From positions 1-64,000 of the forward strand of contig JAQSEB010000108.1 of the NCBI GenBank assembly GCA_030063045.1: 64,000 nucleotides of DNA, written 5' to 3'. Origin of the DNA: Pratylenchus scribneri. Taxonomy: Eukaryota; Nematoda; Chromadorea; Rhabditida; Pratylenchidae. The stretch's first letter is position 1; every line of letters begins with the position of its first letter. A program made the position numbers and the translations under genes. Below the pieces are notes generated by a model. That model was not told where the DNA came from, did no database searches, and saw only the letters and a list, made by a program, of their open reading frames with translations. Positions 1 through 12,500 of this stretch are shown in pieces.

Positions 1-1087
1 GCATCTTTTAAAACGTGTTAAAATGCAATTTAGTAAAAGCTTGTAAAAATTTTCTACTTCAGATTTATATTTTTAATTGACTTTTTGAGCATATTTTTAA
101 TTGACTTTTTGAGCATGTGCGTTATGGTCTAATTTTTCGCTGCGCGGCCATTTTTGGGTCTAATTTTTCGCTGCGCGGCCATTTTTTGGTCTAATTTTTC
201 GCTGCGCGGCCATTTTTGGGTCTAATTTTTCGCTGCGCGGCCATTTTTTGGTCTAATTTTTCGCTGCGCGGCCATTTTTGGGTCTAATTTTTCGCTGCGC
301 GGCCATCTTTGGGTCTAATTTTTCGCTGCGCGGCCATTTTTGGGTCTAATTTTTCGCTGCGCGGCCATTTTTGGGTCTAATTTTTCGCTGCGCGGCCATT
401 TTTGGGTCTAATTTTTCGCTGCGCGGCCATTTTTGGGTCTAATTTTTCGCTGCGCGGCCATCTTTGGGTCTAATTTTTCGCTGCGCGGCCATTTTTTGGT
501 CTAATTTTTCGCTGCGCGGCCATTTTTGGGTCTAATTTTTCGCTGCGCGGCCATTTTTTGGTCTAATTTTTCGCTGCGCGGCCATTTTTGGGTCTAATTT
601 TTCGCTGCGCGGCCATCTTTGGGTCTAATTTTTCGCTGCGCGGCCATTTTTGGGTCTAATTTTTCGCTGCGCGGCCATTTTTAGCTAATTTTTCTTCCAA
701 TCAGGGCCCATTTTTAGCTATTTTTTCTCCCTATCAGGGCTTTTTTAGCTACTTTTTCTACCTATCAGGGCCATTTTTAGCTAATTTTTTTCCTTCCTTC
801 GCGGCTTTTTCTGGCTAAACTTTTTGACGGCAGACCGATTTTTAAAGCTTATGATATCTTTATTTCATAACGCACATGCTCAAAAAGTCAATTAAAAATA
901 TGCTCAAAAAGTCAATTAAAAATATAAATCTGAAGTAGAAAATTTTTACAAGCTTTTACTAAATTGCATTTTAACACGTTTTAAAAGATGCCGGGTTTTT
1001 ACCGGGGTTTTGAAAATTTTTGCCGGAGTTTTGCCGGGTTTTTAGACCCGAATGCCGGGGTTTTGACTTTTGGAGATGGCACCCCTG
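1..1087 (+). mobile_element. hAT-like tandem-repeat element, copy 1 (left end outside window)
   Basis: Right-hand part of a non-autonomous element. Its right end (GGAGATGGCACCCCTG, ending at 1087) matches the right end of the complete copy at 43731-44494, where a clear 8-bp target duplication is visible. The body holds an 18-unit array of a 31-bp repeat (about 121-682). An inverted repeat pairs bases 1-126 with 868-990. No transposase ORF is seen. The 8 bases after the end (ATACAGCT) would be the target duplication, but the left flank lies outside the window. hAT-superfamily membership is inferred from the CAGGG-type ends and the 8-bp duplications of the sister copies. Confidence 0.8.
121..682 (+). 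repeat. 31-bp tandem array inside hAT-like copy 1
   Basis: About 18 head-to-tail units of 31 bp with core TTTTTCGCTGCGCGGCCA. Units differ mainly at one short stretch (CATTTTTGGG, CATTTTTTGG or CATCTTTGGG). The order of these variants is partly repeated along the array, which suggests block duplication by unequal exchange or slippage rather than independent unit gain. Confidence 0.95.
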
Positions 1088-1127
1088 ATACAGCTATATA
1101 AATATTAAATCCATGAAATGTTTTTAG

Positions 1128-2634
1128 GGCGCATCTTTTAAACGATATCGAATACGACAAATTTGGGAAGCAGGCCATGGAGTGATCATCCTCACATTTT
1201 GTGATCATATAGATAGACAACAAACCCTTTTCCAAGAGGCTTGCATGATCCATGCTCGCATGGGCAAAAATAAATTTTTACGCGAGTATATTCAACATGA
1301 AAACAAAAATGAAGAAAAAAGATTGAATAGCGGATTAAAGGAATATTGGAGGAATACAATTTTGGGTATGTAAAAATAGTATTAATAAAATATGTTTTAT
1401 ATAAAATTAATGACCTAATAATTAATTAATAATGTGTGTTAAATTTTAGGCCCGATCGACCTAACAAATAAAAAGGATGAATTGGATCAGAAAAAGCAGT
1501 CCATGTTTTTAGATGGGGGCGATTCAGGTACAATTATATAAATATTAAATCCAATAATCCATTAGGGGAAATATTTAAAATGCAGAAAAAAAACATTGAA
1601 ATTACAGAAAAGAGTATTGAAAATGCAGAACAGTTTATACCGGTTTAGTGGTTTGTCCAAAATTCACAAACCATATACTATTGGATAGAGCTCGTAAGAC
1701 GCGTAGATTGGTCTATAATTTGTCATGGTTTAATTGGTTTTGAACCATGACCCCATTGATGGTTTATGGCTTAAAACTAGAGTCAAAAATTTCAAAATTT
1801 CCGGGCCCGGTTCCGGGTTTTTTTTTCAGAAAAAATTACCCGGGCCCGGCAAAAATAGCCGGTTTTCGGGAAATTACGAAAAAATTGCCGGGCCGGCTTC
1901 CGGGCCCGGTTCTTTTTTTAAAATGTGCCGGTTTCCGGGCTCAAAAAATTGCCCAAAAATCGCCGGATTTTGCCGGGCCCGGCTCGGCGCCGGACTCTAC
2001 TTAAATCCCTTAATTTTTGATTAAACCTCGACAAAATAGTATATACCAATCGATGCGTCTCGACGAGACCTATCGTTTGGTGGTCTAGGACTAACCACTA
2101 AACCGATATAAACTTTTCTGCAATTTCAATATTTTCTGCAAATTCAATGTTTTTACTCCAAATTAAATACCATCCATTAATTAATAATTTGTGAAAATTT
2201 AGACCCAACCGATCTCACAAATGAACAGGACGAATTGGGCAAGAAAAAGGCCATGTGTTTAGATGGGACCAGTTCGAATTTTGCAATACTTGGTGGTCGC
2301 CTCTTATTCCGCGCATTCGGCATTTTCCGGCTTAAACACAACGAGGAAATGTTTGAGGATGATTTTGACTTTAAAAAGGTTAAATTTGTAAAAAAAAAAG
2401 AAAATATTTTTTCTAATTTTATAGCCAACTGCAACTGCCGATATTTCCAAAAGGCGCAATTCATCATCATCATCCGGATCCGGATCAAACCATTCTTCGT
2501 CACGTTCAAAACTTTCCGCCCAATCATCAATTCATTCCCCATCACAACGATCCAATCCACAAGTATCGCCACGGTCTACAAGTTCATTGCCTCCGGGCCA
2601 AGGAAATCTTGATGGTTATTTCACACCAAAATGA
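1128..2634 (+). CDS. GIY-YIG nuclease (ANKLE1/LEM-3-like), last four exons
   Basis: Exons 1128-1365, 1450-1527, 2203-2378 and 2425-2634, all open and phase-consistent. The first three match exons 8, 9 and 10 of the intact paralogue at 52103-57894 in length (238, 78 and 176 nt) and in splice phase. The visible part encodes the C-terminal half of the GIY-YIG domain (IRQIWEAGHGV, then the catalytic-Glu segment QEACMIHARMGKNKF), a duplicated P-I/T-DLTN exon pair, the RAFGIFRL segment and a Ser-rich tail. The tail ends QGNLDGYFTPK, a fit to the PCNA-binding PIP-box pattern QxxLxxYF. The exons for the Y-I-G half are not in the window; they would lie left of the hAT-like element. Whether the gene is intact cannot be judged. 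ANKLE1/LEM-3 enzymes cut DNA, in LEM-3 at chromatin bridges; that this copy does so is inference. Confidence 0.75.
1562..2180. mobile_element. Palindromic MITE (family A) with nested GC-rich insertion
   Basis: Inverted arms carry the family core: a GTTTAGTGGTTTGTCC-like outer motif and an inner GACGCGT...ATTGG...ATAATTTGTC motif, mirrored near 2040-2110. Outer tails are repeated GCAGAAAA-type motifs. Between the arms, about 1800-2000, lies a block of CCGGGCCCGG repeats that looks like a second insertion. The whole sits in an intron of the GIY-YIG gene. Confidence 0.7.
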
Positions 2635-2811
2635 ATGATTAATTGCCTGATGAAAGATTGTTGAAGATTTATTGATTTAGTAAAAAAATATCAATTTTGA
2701 TTGTACTCAATTTTATTACGATTAAATAGAATCGATTATGTTTGCCTATTGCATTTTTTATAAATGAAAAACTATGCTATTATTCGAGCGTTATGGCCAA
2801 AGTGTGAGCTT

Positions 2812-3048
2812 ATCCAGCAGTTTGGGTCCCCTTTTCAAAAGCGGAGGGTCCCCCCTATGGGTCAGCAGGTTTCGGATTGGGGCCATTCTGGAAAAGGTTA
2901 GGGATAGGATGGGGATGGGCTAAAAATCATCTCACGTGTATCCTAAACCCAAAACCTGACACCACCCAAATCCCAAACACCCAAAGGGGGGACCCTTCAC
3001 TTTTTCCAGGGTGACCCAAAAAGGGGACCCAAACTGGATAAGTACCGA
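2812..3048. mobile_element. Short palindromic element with CTTATCCAG ends
   Basis: Terminal inverted repeats CTTATCCAG...TTTGGGTCCCC at both ends and mirrored internal GGGTCCCCCC / GGGGGGACCC segments. No ORF. A diverged relative, split by later insertions, occupies 53698-56265. The rest of 2640-3330 is AT-rich sequence with no gene that I recognise. Confidence 0.7.
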
Positions 3049-3335
3049 TGTATTACAAACGGAACTATTTAAATCTGTTTTTAAATAAAAAAATACCCCA
3101 ACATGGCATGATGGTCGCTATATAGAGAACTTGAAATAATGCTGTTAATAATATTAATTGTTTAATCTTTCTCGAATTCTGCTCCAAAATGCAGATTTAG
3201 AATTATTAATAATTTTTTCAATCAATTCATCAGATTTTATTGCTCATGATAATGAATTTGTCATTTTTGATTATGGAAATTAATATTAATGTTTTTCATT
3301 CATCTTTCATAATTTTCCACTCTCAAATCTCAAAA

Positions 3336-6300
3336 TCAGGCATTTCCAATTGTCTCAGCCGAATCTTCTTGATGTTCTTCTGCCTCAAATGAGAACCAAT
3401 TATTCCAAATAATTTCGGGCTCATAACTCTTTGTGGAAATATCGAGCAATTTGGCCTCATTTTTCATCAAATTCAAGCGCAATCCACGCATTTCCGCAAT
3501 GTGCTTAATTTTTATTAGGATGATTTTGTAATAATTAATTGGAAAATTTATTACAAAATTTATTAATTGAAATTATTTTTGGAAAAAAATTTTATTTACC
3601 ACCAAAATTTCTCTAAATGTCACTAAAAATGCTTTTTTTTACCACCAAAACAGTTTTTGACTTTATTAAATCAGAAATCGGTTTTAGACCCCACAATCCT
3701 TATACTATTTTGTAGACTCATCCAGACGCATCGAATGGTATATAATTTGTCATGGTTTGGTCGAAAATTAAAATGTTAAACCGTTTAAACCCTATTTTCC
3801 GTATAAGGATTGTGGAGTCTAAAACCGTTTCTGATTTAATAAAAGTCAAAAACTGTTTTGATGGTAAAAAAGAATTTTTGGTCGCATTTTGAGAAATTTT
3901 GGTGGTAAAAAATAGTAACCATTATTTTTAGCAAAATAAATAAACTATCTAAAAATTTTATAATTATTTATTTTTATTTTTTTCTTACATTTTTGAATTT
4001 TTCCGGAATCAATTCAGGCAAATCCACAGTGAATGAACCACCGGAGCCACAACTATTAAAAAGAATCATTTTATTTATTAACAAAAATAAACTTACTTAT
4101 GGTTGACGATTAATTTGATGTTTTTGTAGGCAGTGTGCATTTCATCCGCACTAAATAAGTAAAATAATTCAATAATGAAATGCAAATTTCCATATCAAAT
4201 CAATTTTTAATTGAATGCTACCATTAGTTTTACAAATTAGTTAATTCACATCATTATTTAGCATTTTTTAAGAAGTTGATATGAGAAAGAATTAATGGAT
4301 TTTTAAAAAGATTTGAGCAATAAAATTTAGCAAAAAAAAATTGAATAATTTTTTGGCCAATTTTTAATTATTCATTTTTAGTATATTAAAATATTGTAGA
4401 GAAGGAAGGGCATAACCAAATAATATAAAATTTTATATAGATTTAATGATTGTAAATTGGTCAGTACACAGTATGCAAATTTGTTTAATGGATTTTTTAA
4501 AAATCATCCACCTGAACATTCCGCGGCAAATGCGCTGTTGAAATTCGGCAGGCAAAAGAAATGTTGCACCATAAATTTTATTGCTATTGTAGCTTTGAGC
4601 ATTCTTTTTTGCACGAAAAATTGAATCAATTTTGGGCAACTGTCTAGAATAATGAAATAAATTTTTAAAAAATATTTATTTATAGAATAAAAATTTTGTG
4701 CTCAATTTAATTTTTTTTTATTAATTTTATTAAGAAATGAAATTCCAAATCAGAATTTTTTCAATTTTTAAAATTATAAATAATAATGATAATAATTCTA
4801 TGATATAATAAAATATAAATAGAATATTTCGATAATTGGCGTTTTTAAAAGCCTTTTCCGTTCTTTTGGTCATAGTTCTGCGAGAAAATAACTCAATCTT
4901 CACGAATTTGTTACTTCCTTATCAATCGTTTAAAAAGATGCTAGGTCGATTCCACAATGGTGCAAATATGGGCGATTCCACAAATGGTACAAATATAAAG
5001 TTTTTAGCTTCTAATAAATCAGAAACTGGTTTTAGACCCCACAAACCTTATACTAATTTGTAGATCTCATCGAGGCGCATCGATTGGTATATAATTCAGT
5101 ATTGAAATACCATGTTTTTTTTTTTTGATTTTATCAATTAATTAATTGATTTTAATTTTTATCACAATGTAATTTTTGTGTGGTCTTGATTGAAAATTTA
5201 ATATTTTTTGCAAAATATTTTTATCTTACCCCGATTCCACTTCCATCTCCTTGCACCCAGTGAACAATGATCCTTCTGGCCAAGTGAATTTCACACTCAA
5301 TTCCAATGTCAAATCCTTTGGGTCTTTTTCATTGTCTTCACAAATGGCACATCCATCGATGAGGGCCATTGCTTTGTCTATGGTGGATAAAAAATTTAGT
5401 GAAAATAGATTAATTTGAATTTGAATATGAACCTTTACGGTCTCCCAGCACATCGCTCTGCTCGGGCTTTTTGTTTCCAAAAAAGTAGACCTTAAAAATG
5501 AATTTATGATTAATTGAGGAATTAATTTAAAAATGAGGAAATATTTAAAGAAAGATAATAATGACAAATATAAGAAAAAAAGACAGGGAAATTAAATATG
5601 TTTAATAGGGTCATCCAAATCCAAAGTCATTTTCGATTTCAGAAAATCGATGTGATTTAAAATCAAAATTGAATTTTTGCTCTTTAAAACCAAAAATAGG
5701 AGAATGAAACCGAAAATCTATATTTTTATAAAAACCAAAAACCGTATTTTACAAATTCCAGGTTTATTACTGCTTTTTGAAACCGAAAATAGGAGAGTGA
5801 AACCGAAAATCGACATTTTTATAAAAACCAAAAAACCGTATTTTATAAATTCCGGGTTTATTACCGACACAACGCTAATGTTTAGGAACAGGAATAAAGA
5901 TAAAATTAAATATCTTCCAAATAGGATAACGGCAAATTTCTAGATCTTTAGCAGCATTAAAATTATAGTGAAGATCGAAAAATTTTTCAGGAATTAAATC
6001 TTTATGGCGGAAATAAGAAAAAATCCCCAAATGTCTTTATTTAAAAGAAATATTAAATACCATGGCACAATGTTTCACATAGGCATAATAGGGATTGCCA
6101 CAAATTGGGCCCTGAAAGGCAAATTTATTAAAATAATTTTCAATTAAAAATAAATTTTTCTCTTACAAAATGTTCATGATGAAAATCCTTGAGACATCTG
6201 TAATTGCGAGAGAATTGTTCATTGAAGCCAATGACCGGTTTCTCATATTGGCTTTCAGCATTTTTATACTGGAAAAATACTTTTAAATGAATTGAATTTT

Positions 6301-6579
6301 TAAAAGTATTGAATCATTCAAAATTCCTTTTAATGTTACACTTTAAAATTTATAAAATTGTTTCGCATTTATTTGATTATTTACCCCGCATGTGCCATCT
6401 TTGCCGTAGAAATATTTTGAATTGGGAAATTCCTTTTGGTCTTCCTCGTTCAAATAGCCAGACACCCATTTTTCGGTTCCAATATTATCATCTACACTTC
6501 CGGACAAATCCAAATTGGAAAGAAAGCAGAAGAAAACAATGATAAAAAGATGGAATTTGACGAAGTTGGAATGGCACAT
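3336..6579 (-). CDS. Secreted orphan protein, 9 exons, 323 aa
   Basis: Exons in transcription order: 6579-6385, 6268-6167, 6111-6061, 5490-5433, 5377-5230, 4643-4512, 4150-4097, 4052-3989 and 3503-3336. All junctions are GT-AG, all phases agree, and the sum is exactly 324 codons with stop. The start is the Met that opens MCHSNFVKFHLFII, because a hydrophobic signal-peptide core (FHLFIIVFFCFL) follows directly. The mature part has about nine cysteines (for example TCGYK, YRCLK, PICGN, GCAICED and FTGCKE), so disulphides and export are likely. It has no further membrane span. I do not recognise the family and assign no function. Intron 8 carries a MITE and intron 5 half of one. An extracellular protein or parasitism-related secretion are possibilities only. 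Confidence 0.75.
3597..3911. mobile_element. MITE (family A subfamily) in an intron
   Basis: Inverted ends TACCACCAAAA...TTTTGGTGGTA enclose mirrored copies of the sequence for AATCAGAAA-GGTTTTAGACC-CACAATCCTTATAC. The centre carries the GACGCATCGAATGGTATATA core. It lies wholly in the last intron of the secreted orphan gene. A single arm of the same type is present at about 4938-5100, in that gene's fifth intron. Confidence 0.75.
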
Positions 6580-7260
6580 TTGGATGTTTATTTTCAAATA
6601 TAGGTATTATCAGCTGCTTTATACTAATTTAATTTAAAAAAATTACTAAATCATGTTGATTTAATTATATATAGAAGAAAATTCCGTAATATTTTTATAA
6701 AATTTTTTATTTGATAAAATTGTTTAAGTAAATTTTTTTCTCAAATTTCAAAGAAGAATTTGTCCTTAGTTTTTAGAATTTTTCTTAAGTTCTAAAATAA
6801 ATTAATTTCTTTATAATTTGAAATGGAATAATTTTCAGATAAATATTATCCGACGAATTAGGATTTGGAGAATTAAATTATATAATTATTTTTAAAACCA
6901 AAAAAAAAGCAATAATAAAATCGTACAATTTGTTATGTCTGTTAAATTCATTAATAAATTAAAAATGAATCATTTTTAAAATATTTGTATGGGAAAAAAT
7001 TATGAAAATGATGAATCTATTCCATAGTCCGCATCCAAATAGTCCATATCTCCCTCAATATTCCACATCATCGGCTGCTGATTGGATGAAAATTTTTTAC
7101 CTTTAAATTATTTTTCACACATTTATTTATATTCATTTTATTTTCTTTATATGAAATCATTTTTTTATTTATTACGATTTTTTCCAAATTTCCAAAAATA
7201 TATATAATCATTTTTTCCAGGTTTTTTGACCATTTTTATGGTCTTTTGAGAGTGGTGGAA
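6580..7260. other. Gene-free stretch between divergent genes
   Basis: AT-rich intergenic DNA between the minus-strand secreted gene and the plus-strand candidate starting at 7261. It presumably holds both promoters, but I see no clear regulatory site and no open reading frame worth listing. Confidence 0.5.
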
Positions 7261-8720
7261 ATGGCTATCAAATTTCCTCCGCTCAATTTGCTTTTTCAAT
7301 TGGCATTTTTTGCCGTCCTTTTGTGCCTTGATGAAGGCTACAATAAACAGTGGGAATAATTTTTACCATTTCGCAAACTTTTTAAATAAAGGCAATTGCT
7401 CGTCGAGAAGGGCATTGGGACGGGCAATTTGGGTGCATGGATGCATTGGACCCCAGTGGACTACATCATCCATGATCAATGCATGCCACGACCAGAAAAG
7501 CTCCGTGATGATCCAATTGGTTCATATCGCCTGCATGTGTATTGTTCAACGGATAAATGCAAGGATACGGAGGATGCAAAGTAAATTTAAAATATATATA
7601 TTACAACGATTATGGGGCATTGACGATTCAACGGAATCGAAGTTGACGAATTTCGGGAATCTCGATTTCTAGGCGTCGTTCAGACTCGAGAGTAGTCTCA
7701 TTCGACTCGTCATGGTCGATTTACGTTATGAAAATTCAGTTTCAGAAATAACTAACCCCTAGCCATAGCCCTAACCCTAGTACCCATGCCGCCCCTACCC
7801 TAACCATAGCCCCTAAATCGGTCTGAAATTTAAATTCCATAAAATAAATCGACCATGGCGAGTCGAATGAGCCTACTCTCGAGTCTATACAACGCCTATA
7901 AATCGAGATTCCCGAAATTTGTCAACGCCGATTCCGCGGAATCGTCAATTCCCAAGATTCGATGTAACATATATACGGGAATTTTAAAATGATTGTGGTG
8001 GTTAGGGGATAAATACCAGTATCCAAAAACTGGTCATTGGGGCGAAAAGTTGGTAATCGAAAATTTATCAGTTAAAAAAGAAATTGTAAAAATAATTTTA
8101 ATCTTATTCTTCTCTCTCAAATTTCCATAAAATGAAAATCTATAATCTAGTCTAGAATTAAGTGAAACGCTCATTAAAGATTTAAATAATTAATGGATAA
8201 TAGGGAATGCTTAATCCCATACACAAACAGGGTATTTTTGGCCTATAGCTGTTAGACAATGGCCAATCTCTAGATAGACCATTGGAAAGTTAAAAATACC
8301 CTATATAATAAAAAATTTTATAAAATTCAATTTTTATATGTCAAATATCTTTACGAGTAATGCTCTAATTTTTGAGAAAATCAGTTTATTAGAAATTATT
8401 AAAATTTAAAAAAAAATTGGAAAGGCCAATTTTAGATAATTTTATAGACTATTTTAGCATTCTAAATTTGGAAATTCTTTATTGAGCTATGACCATAGAA
8501 AACTATAAACTGAATTTGCTTTTAATAAAAATTATTTTAAAATTGATAGAAAATAATTCTAAAAATTTCCAAGTATTTTGATCTGCTACCCAAGCACATT
8601 GGATCTAGATGCCTTTCCGGATGAGGATATTGCTGATGAGGGAAAAGTGCCATTTGGTCCTCAACGCGAAATTTGGGCTCGAAATGATCCAGATCACGAG
8701 GACAGAAATTTTATTTTATA
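7261..8720 (+). CDS. Small secreted-protein candidate, exon chain incomplete
   Basis: Exon 1 (7261-7349) starts with Met and a hydrophobic signal-like stretch (PPLNLLFQLAFFAVLLCL). Exon 2 (7392-7580) joins in phase and encodes the segment QLLVEKGIGTGNLGAWMHW followed by CMPRP and YCSTDKCKD, with three cysteines. Two further exon-like stretches follow: about 8005-8074 (DKYQYPKTGHWGEKL) and about 8582-8720 (TLDLDAFPDEDIADEGK, ending RNFIL-stop). I could not join exons 2, 3 and 4 with consistent phases. A palindromic element lies directly after exon 2, so the gene may be broken or may have an exon that I missed. Family not recognised. Confidence 0.45.
7600..7968. mobile_element. Palindromic element, about 120-bp arms
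   Basis: Left-arm motifs (CGAATTTCGGGAATCTCGAT, ACTCGAGAGTAG, GACTCGTCATGGTCGATTTA) recur inverted on the right (AAATCGACCATGGCGAGTCG, CTACTCTCGAGTCT, ATCGAGATTCCCGAAATTTG). The loop is rich in CCCTAACCCTA-like text. No ORF is seen. It is a non-autonomous foldback or MITE, inserted inside the span of the secreted-protein candidate. Confidence 0.8.
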
Positions 8721-9586
8721 AATTTAATTTTTTTGAGAAGAAAAGGATTCGCTTCTCTTGATTAATAGTTATTGTAAAAATTTAATTTAAATTTGACCCA
8801 ATCAAAATTTGAAATTGGGCCAATGATTTTGGGTAGAAGTAGGGAATATAATCGATTTTTTTCTAAAAAAAATTAAAAATCCAGATAAATCTCTAAAATT
8901 GGAATATTCGACCAAAATCATTGAAAAAACAATCAGAGATATTTCTAATAATTTTAATTTCTCTGCTGATGAGAGCAAGCGAGAGTTTCCAAAGGAAACA
9001 TTTTCCTTTTGTATATAATCCCATGGCTATCAAAAAATTCCACAAAATCATTCATTCTCGTATAAAGTTCATTCAAATAATTGAATTTTAAAGAATTTTT
9101 TAGCAATAAATCCGGTATCGAAATCGAAAATTCATCCGATTCATTAATCTTATAATAAAAAAAGAAAATAAAAAATTTGAAAAAGCTAAAAAACAATACA
9201 AATATATGATAGTGGTATTTGCAAAATTTCCTTATTTATATTTACATTAATTTCAAACTGATGTTAATTTTTTAATCGATATTGAATTTCGTCTTAACCG
9301 ATGATAGGTTATCGGTTGATTTTCTTTTAAAGATTCTTTAAAATAATTTTATCAGTTTCTAATTATTGCAATTGAAATTTTTTGGGTATTAAATCAGTTT
9401 AATAATTTTAAATGAAAACCAAACTTAAATTGGCATTTCCTAAATAAATTGATCATATCGTATTAAATGATAAGTAAATTTTATATAATTTTATGTATTT
9501 GAAAATCATAATAAAAAGAGCGAATCGTTTTTACCACTCAAATTTTCACACTGATATTGAAGATATCGAAAAATTGTTCGGAATTA
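8721..9586. other. Gene-poor stretch with one doubtful minus-strand ORF
   Basis: AT-rich. A minus-strand frame over 8954-9196 reads as hydrophobic residues followed by SDEFSISIPDLLLKNSLKF and a normal-looking C-terminus, but it lacks an ATG at its head and has no visible partner exon. I do not call it a gene. The promoter of the galectin-like gene should lie near its right end. Confidence 0.4.
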
Positions 9587-12500
9587 ATGGCAAAATGTAG
9601 TGAAAATGCGGGCTGCAAAAGAGTGATGGGCAATCGTACCATTCATGGATTTTCAGTGAAACGTGGAAAGGACAAATTCATTATTGAAATGCCATTTGGG
9701 AAGAATGGAATTGGAAAGAGGTTTGTTTTTAAAATTACTTCATTTAAATTCCATTATATAATTTTCGTAAAACTTTTCATAAATTTTCATTCTATTCATA
9801 TCTATAAGTTAGGTTTTGAGTTTGATTAAAGTTTATATTCATATTTAATCCCAAATTTGTAACCAAAACTATAATTTACTAAATCCTAGTAATCCAATTT
9901 TCTGAATCACTCTTTTTTTAATGAACACAAAAATGGAAAATATTATAATTCTATTTGGTAAAAGTAAATAAATTTTATTTTATTTTCTAAATATTAATCC
10001 GACAATGTTTTATTAGTCCTTTTTTAAATTTTTTTCTTATCCATACATAATCAAATATTAATATTAAATATTTCAAGTTTCGATGTGCCGGATTTGGATA
10101 ACGATTATGACGCTGGACGATTTTATATCAATTTTGGGAATAATGCCAATGCCATGTTAACCTATATTATCCAAGGCTCAATAAGTGATTTGCCCGAAAA
10201 AGATCGTAAGTTAATCCTTAAAGCATTGTGATCCTTAGGGATAGGAATTGAAGTTAAATAACTTTTTCATGCGGTGCTTTAAATATGCTTATAAACCAAA
10301 TAAAAAACATTTATAACTTGATTTGAGCCCAAAATATTGTACTTTTTGATCACTTTTTTAACTTTTGATCACTTTTTTGCGATTTATATAACTTTTTAAC
10401 TTTTATATCACTTTTTTGGCCTTTTTATGCCATTTTTTGAAAATTTTTATCACTTTTTCAGCCTTTTGAGAACTTTTCTGAAAATTCTATCAAAATTTTC
10501 CTTCTTGAGGACTTTTTTCAAAAATTTTTTTCCATTAAACCAATTTTGTCTAAAATTTTTCTCATTTGACTATTTTTCATCAAAAATTTTCACTTTTATT
10601 TCATTTTAGTCAAAATTTTTGAGTTTTTTTTTCTTAAAAATATTTTTTCTGAAAAATTTTTGACACTTTTTTTCAAATTTATGTAACTTTTTTGGAAATT
10701 TTCGCCTTTTTATATCACTTTTTTGCATTTTTATATCACTTTTTTAACTAACTTTTTTGCGATTTTATATAACTTTTTTTCCTATCCCTAGCTGATCCTA
10801 TTTATAAATAGACCTATAGAAGGAATGATACTTTATTCAAATGGATTCGAAATTAATAATACATAGAAAATTAAGGAAATGGATTTTAATCAACTTTCCA
10901 TATTGAAATTAGCATTTTTGAGGCTAGAAAGTATATAAAATCCAGTGAAAGAGGACAGATTTTGGGAGGCAATATTCTTTATTCAATAGGTTCGAGTCAC
11001 TCCGTTCTATCGGCTATTCGCCGACGGCGATTAAAAAAGAGAACAAATGGTGAATAAATCGGATCTTATAAAGTGTCTTTGTTTGGGGATAACAACTGTC
11101 TTTTCATGCTTGTGTCACCAGCTTATATATAAACATTCTCCTTAATTACAAGTTTGGCATATTTTTATGGCTATAAGCTCCTACATTTTAGATATTTAAT
11201 AAATAATATTTCATTTCCTTTAACTTTAGCAACAAAAGGAATGGTAGTGAATGCAAATAATTCGAATGCTAAGAAAAGTTATTTTGCAAATATGGATCAG
11301 GGAATGCCGTTGGACATGGCACAACATTTATGGCGAATTTTACATTATTTAATAAATTAATTTAATTTAATTTCCCTTCAGGATGTTGGGAATTGATCTT
11401 CTGGGAACGGATGAGCAACTGGAGCTTCTCTTCCTCACAAAGGGTGAACCAAAAACGATCAAAACTATAACTTGTAAGAAAAATGATGCAAATTTGGCAC
11501 CTCATTCCGAGTATCGGAAAAAATTCATTAATGCAATGGTTGGTTCGGAAAATTTTTAAATTAATTCAAAATATTTAATTTGCAAATAAAAATAATAAAG
11601 CCCGAAGTGTCATTTCACAAACATTTTCACAAATTTATTAAATTTGCAAAAATTGATAAAGTAAAAAACTACATTTACATTATAATGCAGCCGATTAAAA
11701 ACATCATTTTTATTAATACAAGAGAATATTTAAAATTTTCATTTCATAAAATAGGCATTTTGAGGCGATTTAATTTAGTAAATTTTTTTTTTCTTAATAG
11801 TCTCATATTGAAAATTGAATTTATTAAACATGATTATTATTATTATTATTAGCATTTAAATAATCTAAATTTTTCATTCAAATTTATATTTCCTTCTTCA
11901 AATATTTATCCAAATAATTCCAAATATTTTCTATAAATAATATTTTAATATTCCTCAATTTACTCATTGTTATTGAATTGTTTAGTATTTAATGCCAAAT
12001 GCCGATGACATCATTCGTGCCTCATTGGAAAATATGCATGAAGAAGGCATTTATGTTGAGCCAAAACCAGATTCTAAAGATTTGATCAAAGTGAACGATA
12101 TGGTGGGCCATGAACATGTTGAAAAGTTGCCAAATCCACTGCCCAATATCGAATTTTTTCTGAGCGGTTGGGTGCCTGAAAATGCGGCAAATTTTTCCAT
12201 TTTATTATATCATGGAATTGAACAATTAACGGAAAAACGTAAGTGCTATAAAATTAAATGAAATAAATTTTATTAAATTTAATATGCTTTATATTACATA
12301 AGTAAAAAAAGCATTTTAATATGAAATAATGGTGTGATGATTCCAGGGTTTGGTTAGCTCTAGTGGCCCAATCAATTCCCCCTTTCAACCTTTGCCCACT
12401 CATTTTCCATTCATCCTTCCCATCCTCATTTCCCCTCTACTCATCCTCCCCTACTTTGGACTTCTCCTTTCAATCTCAATCCCGACCATTCCCACTTCCC

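Noticed and set aside
121..682. A CRISPR array
   Set aside because: Units are head-to-tail 31-bp repeats with no unique spacers, inside a eukaryotic transposon.
7740..7810. Telomere-like CCCTAACCCTA text
   Set aside because: Only one or two imperfect copies in the loop of a palindromic repeat; not an array.
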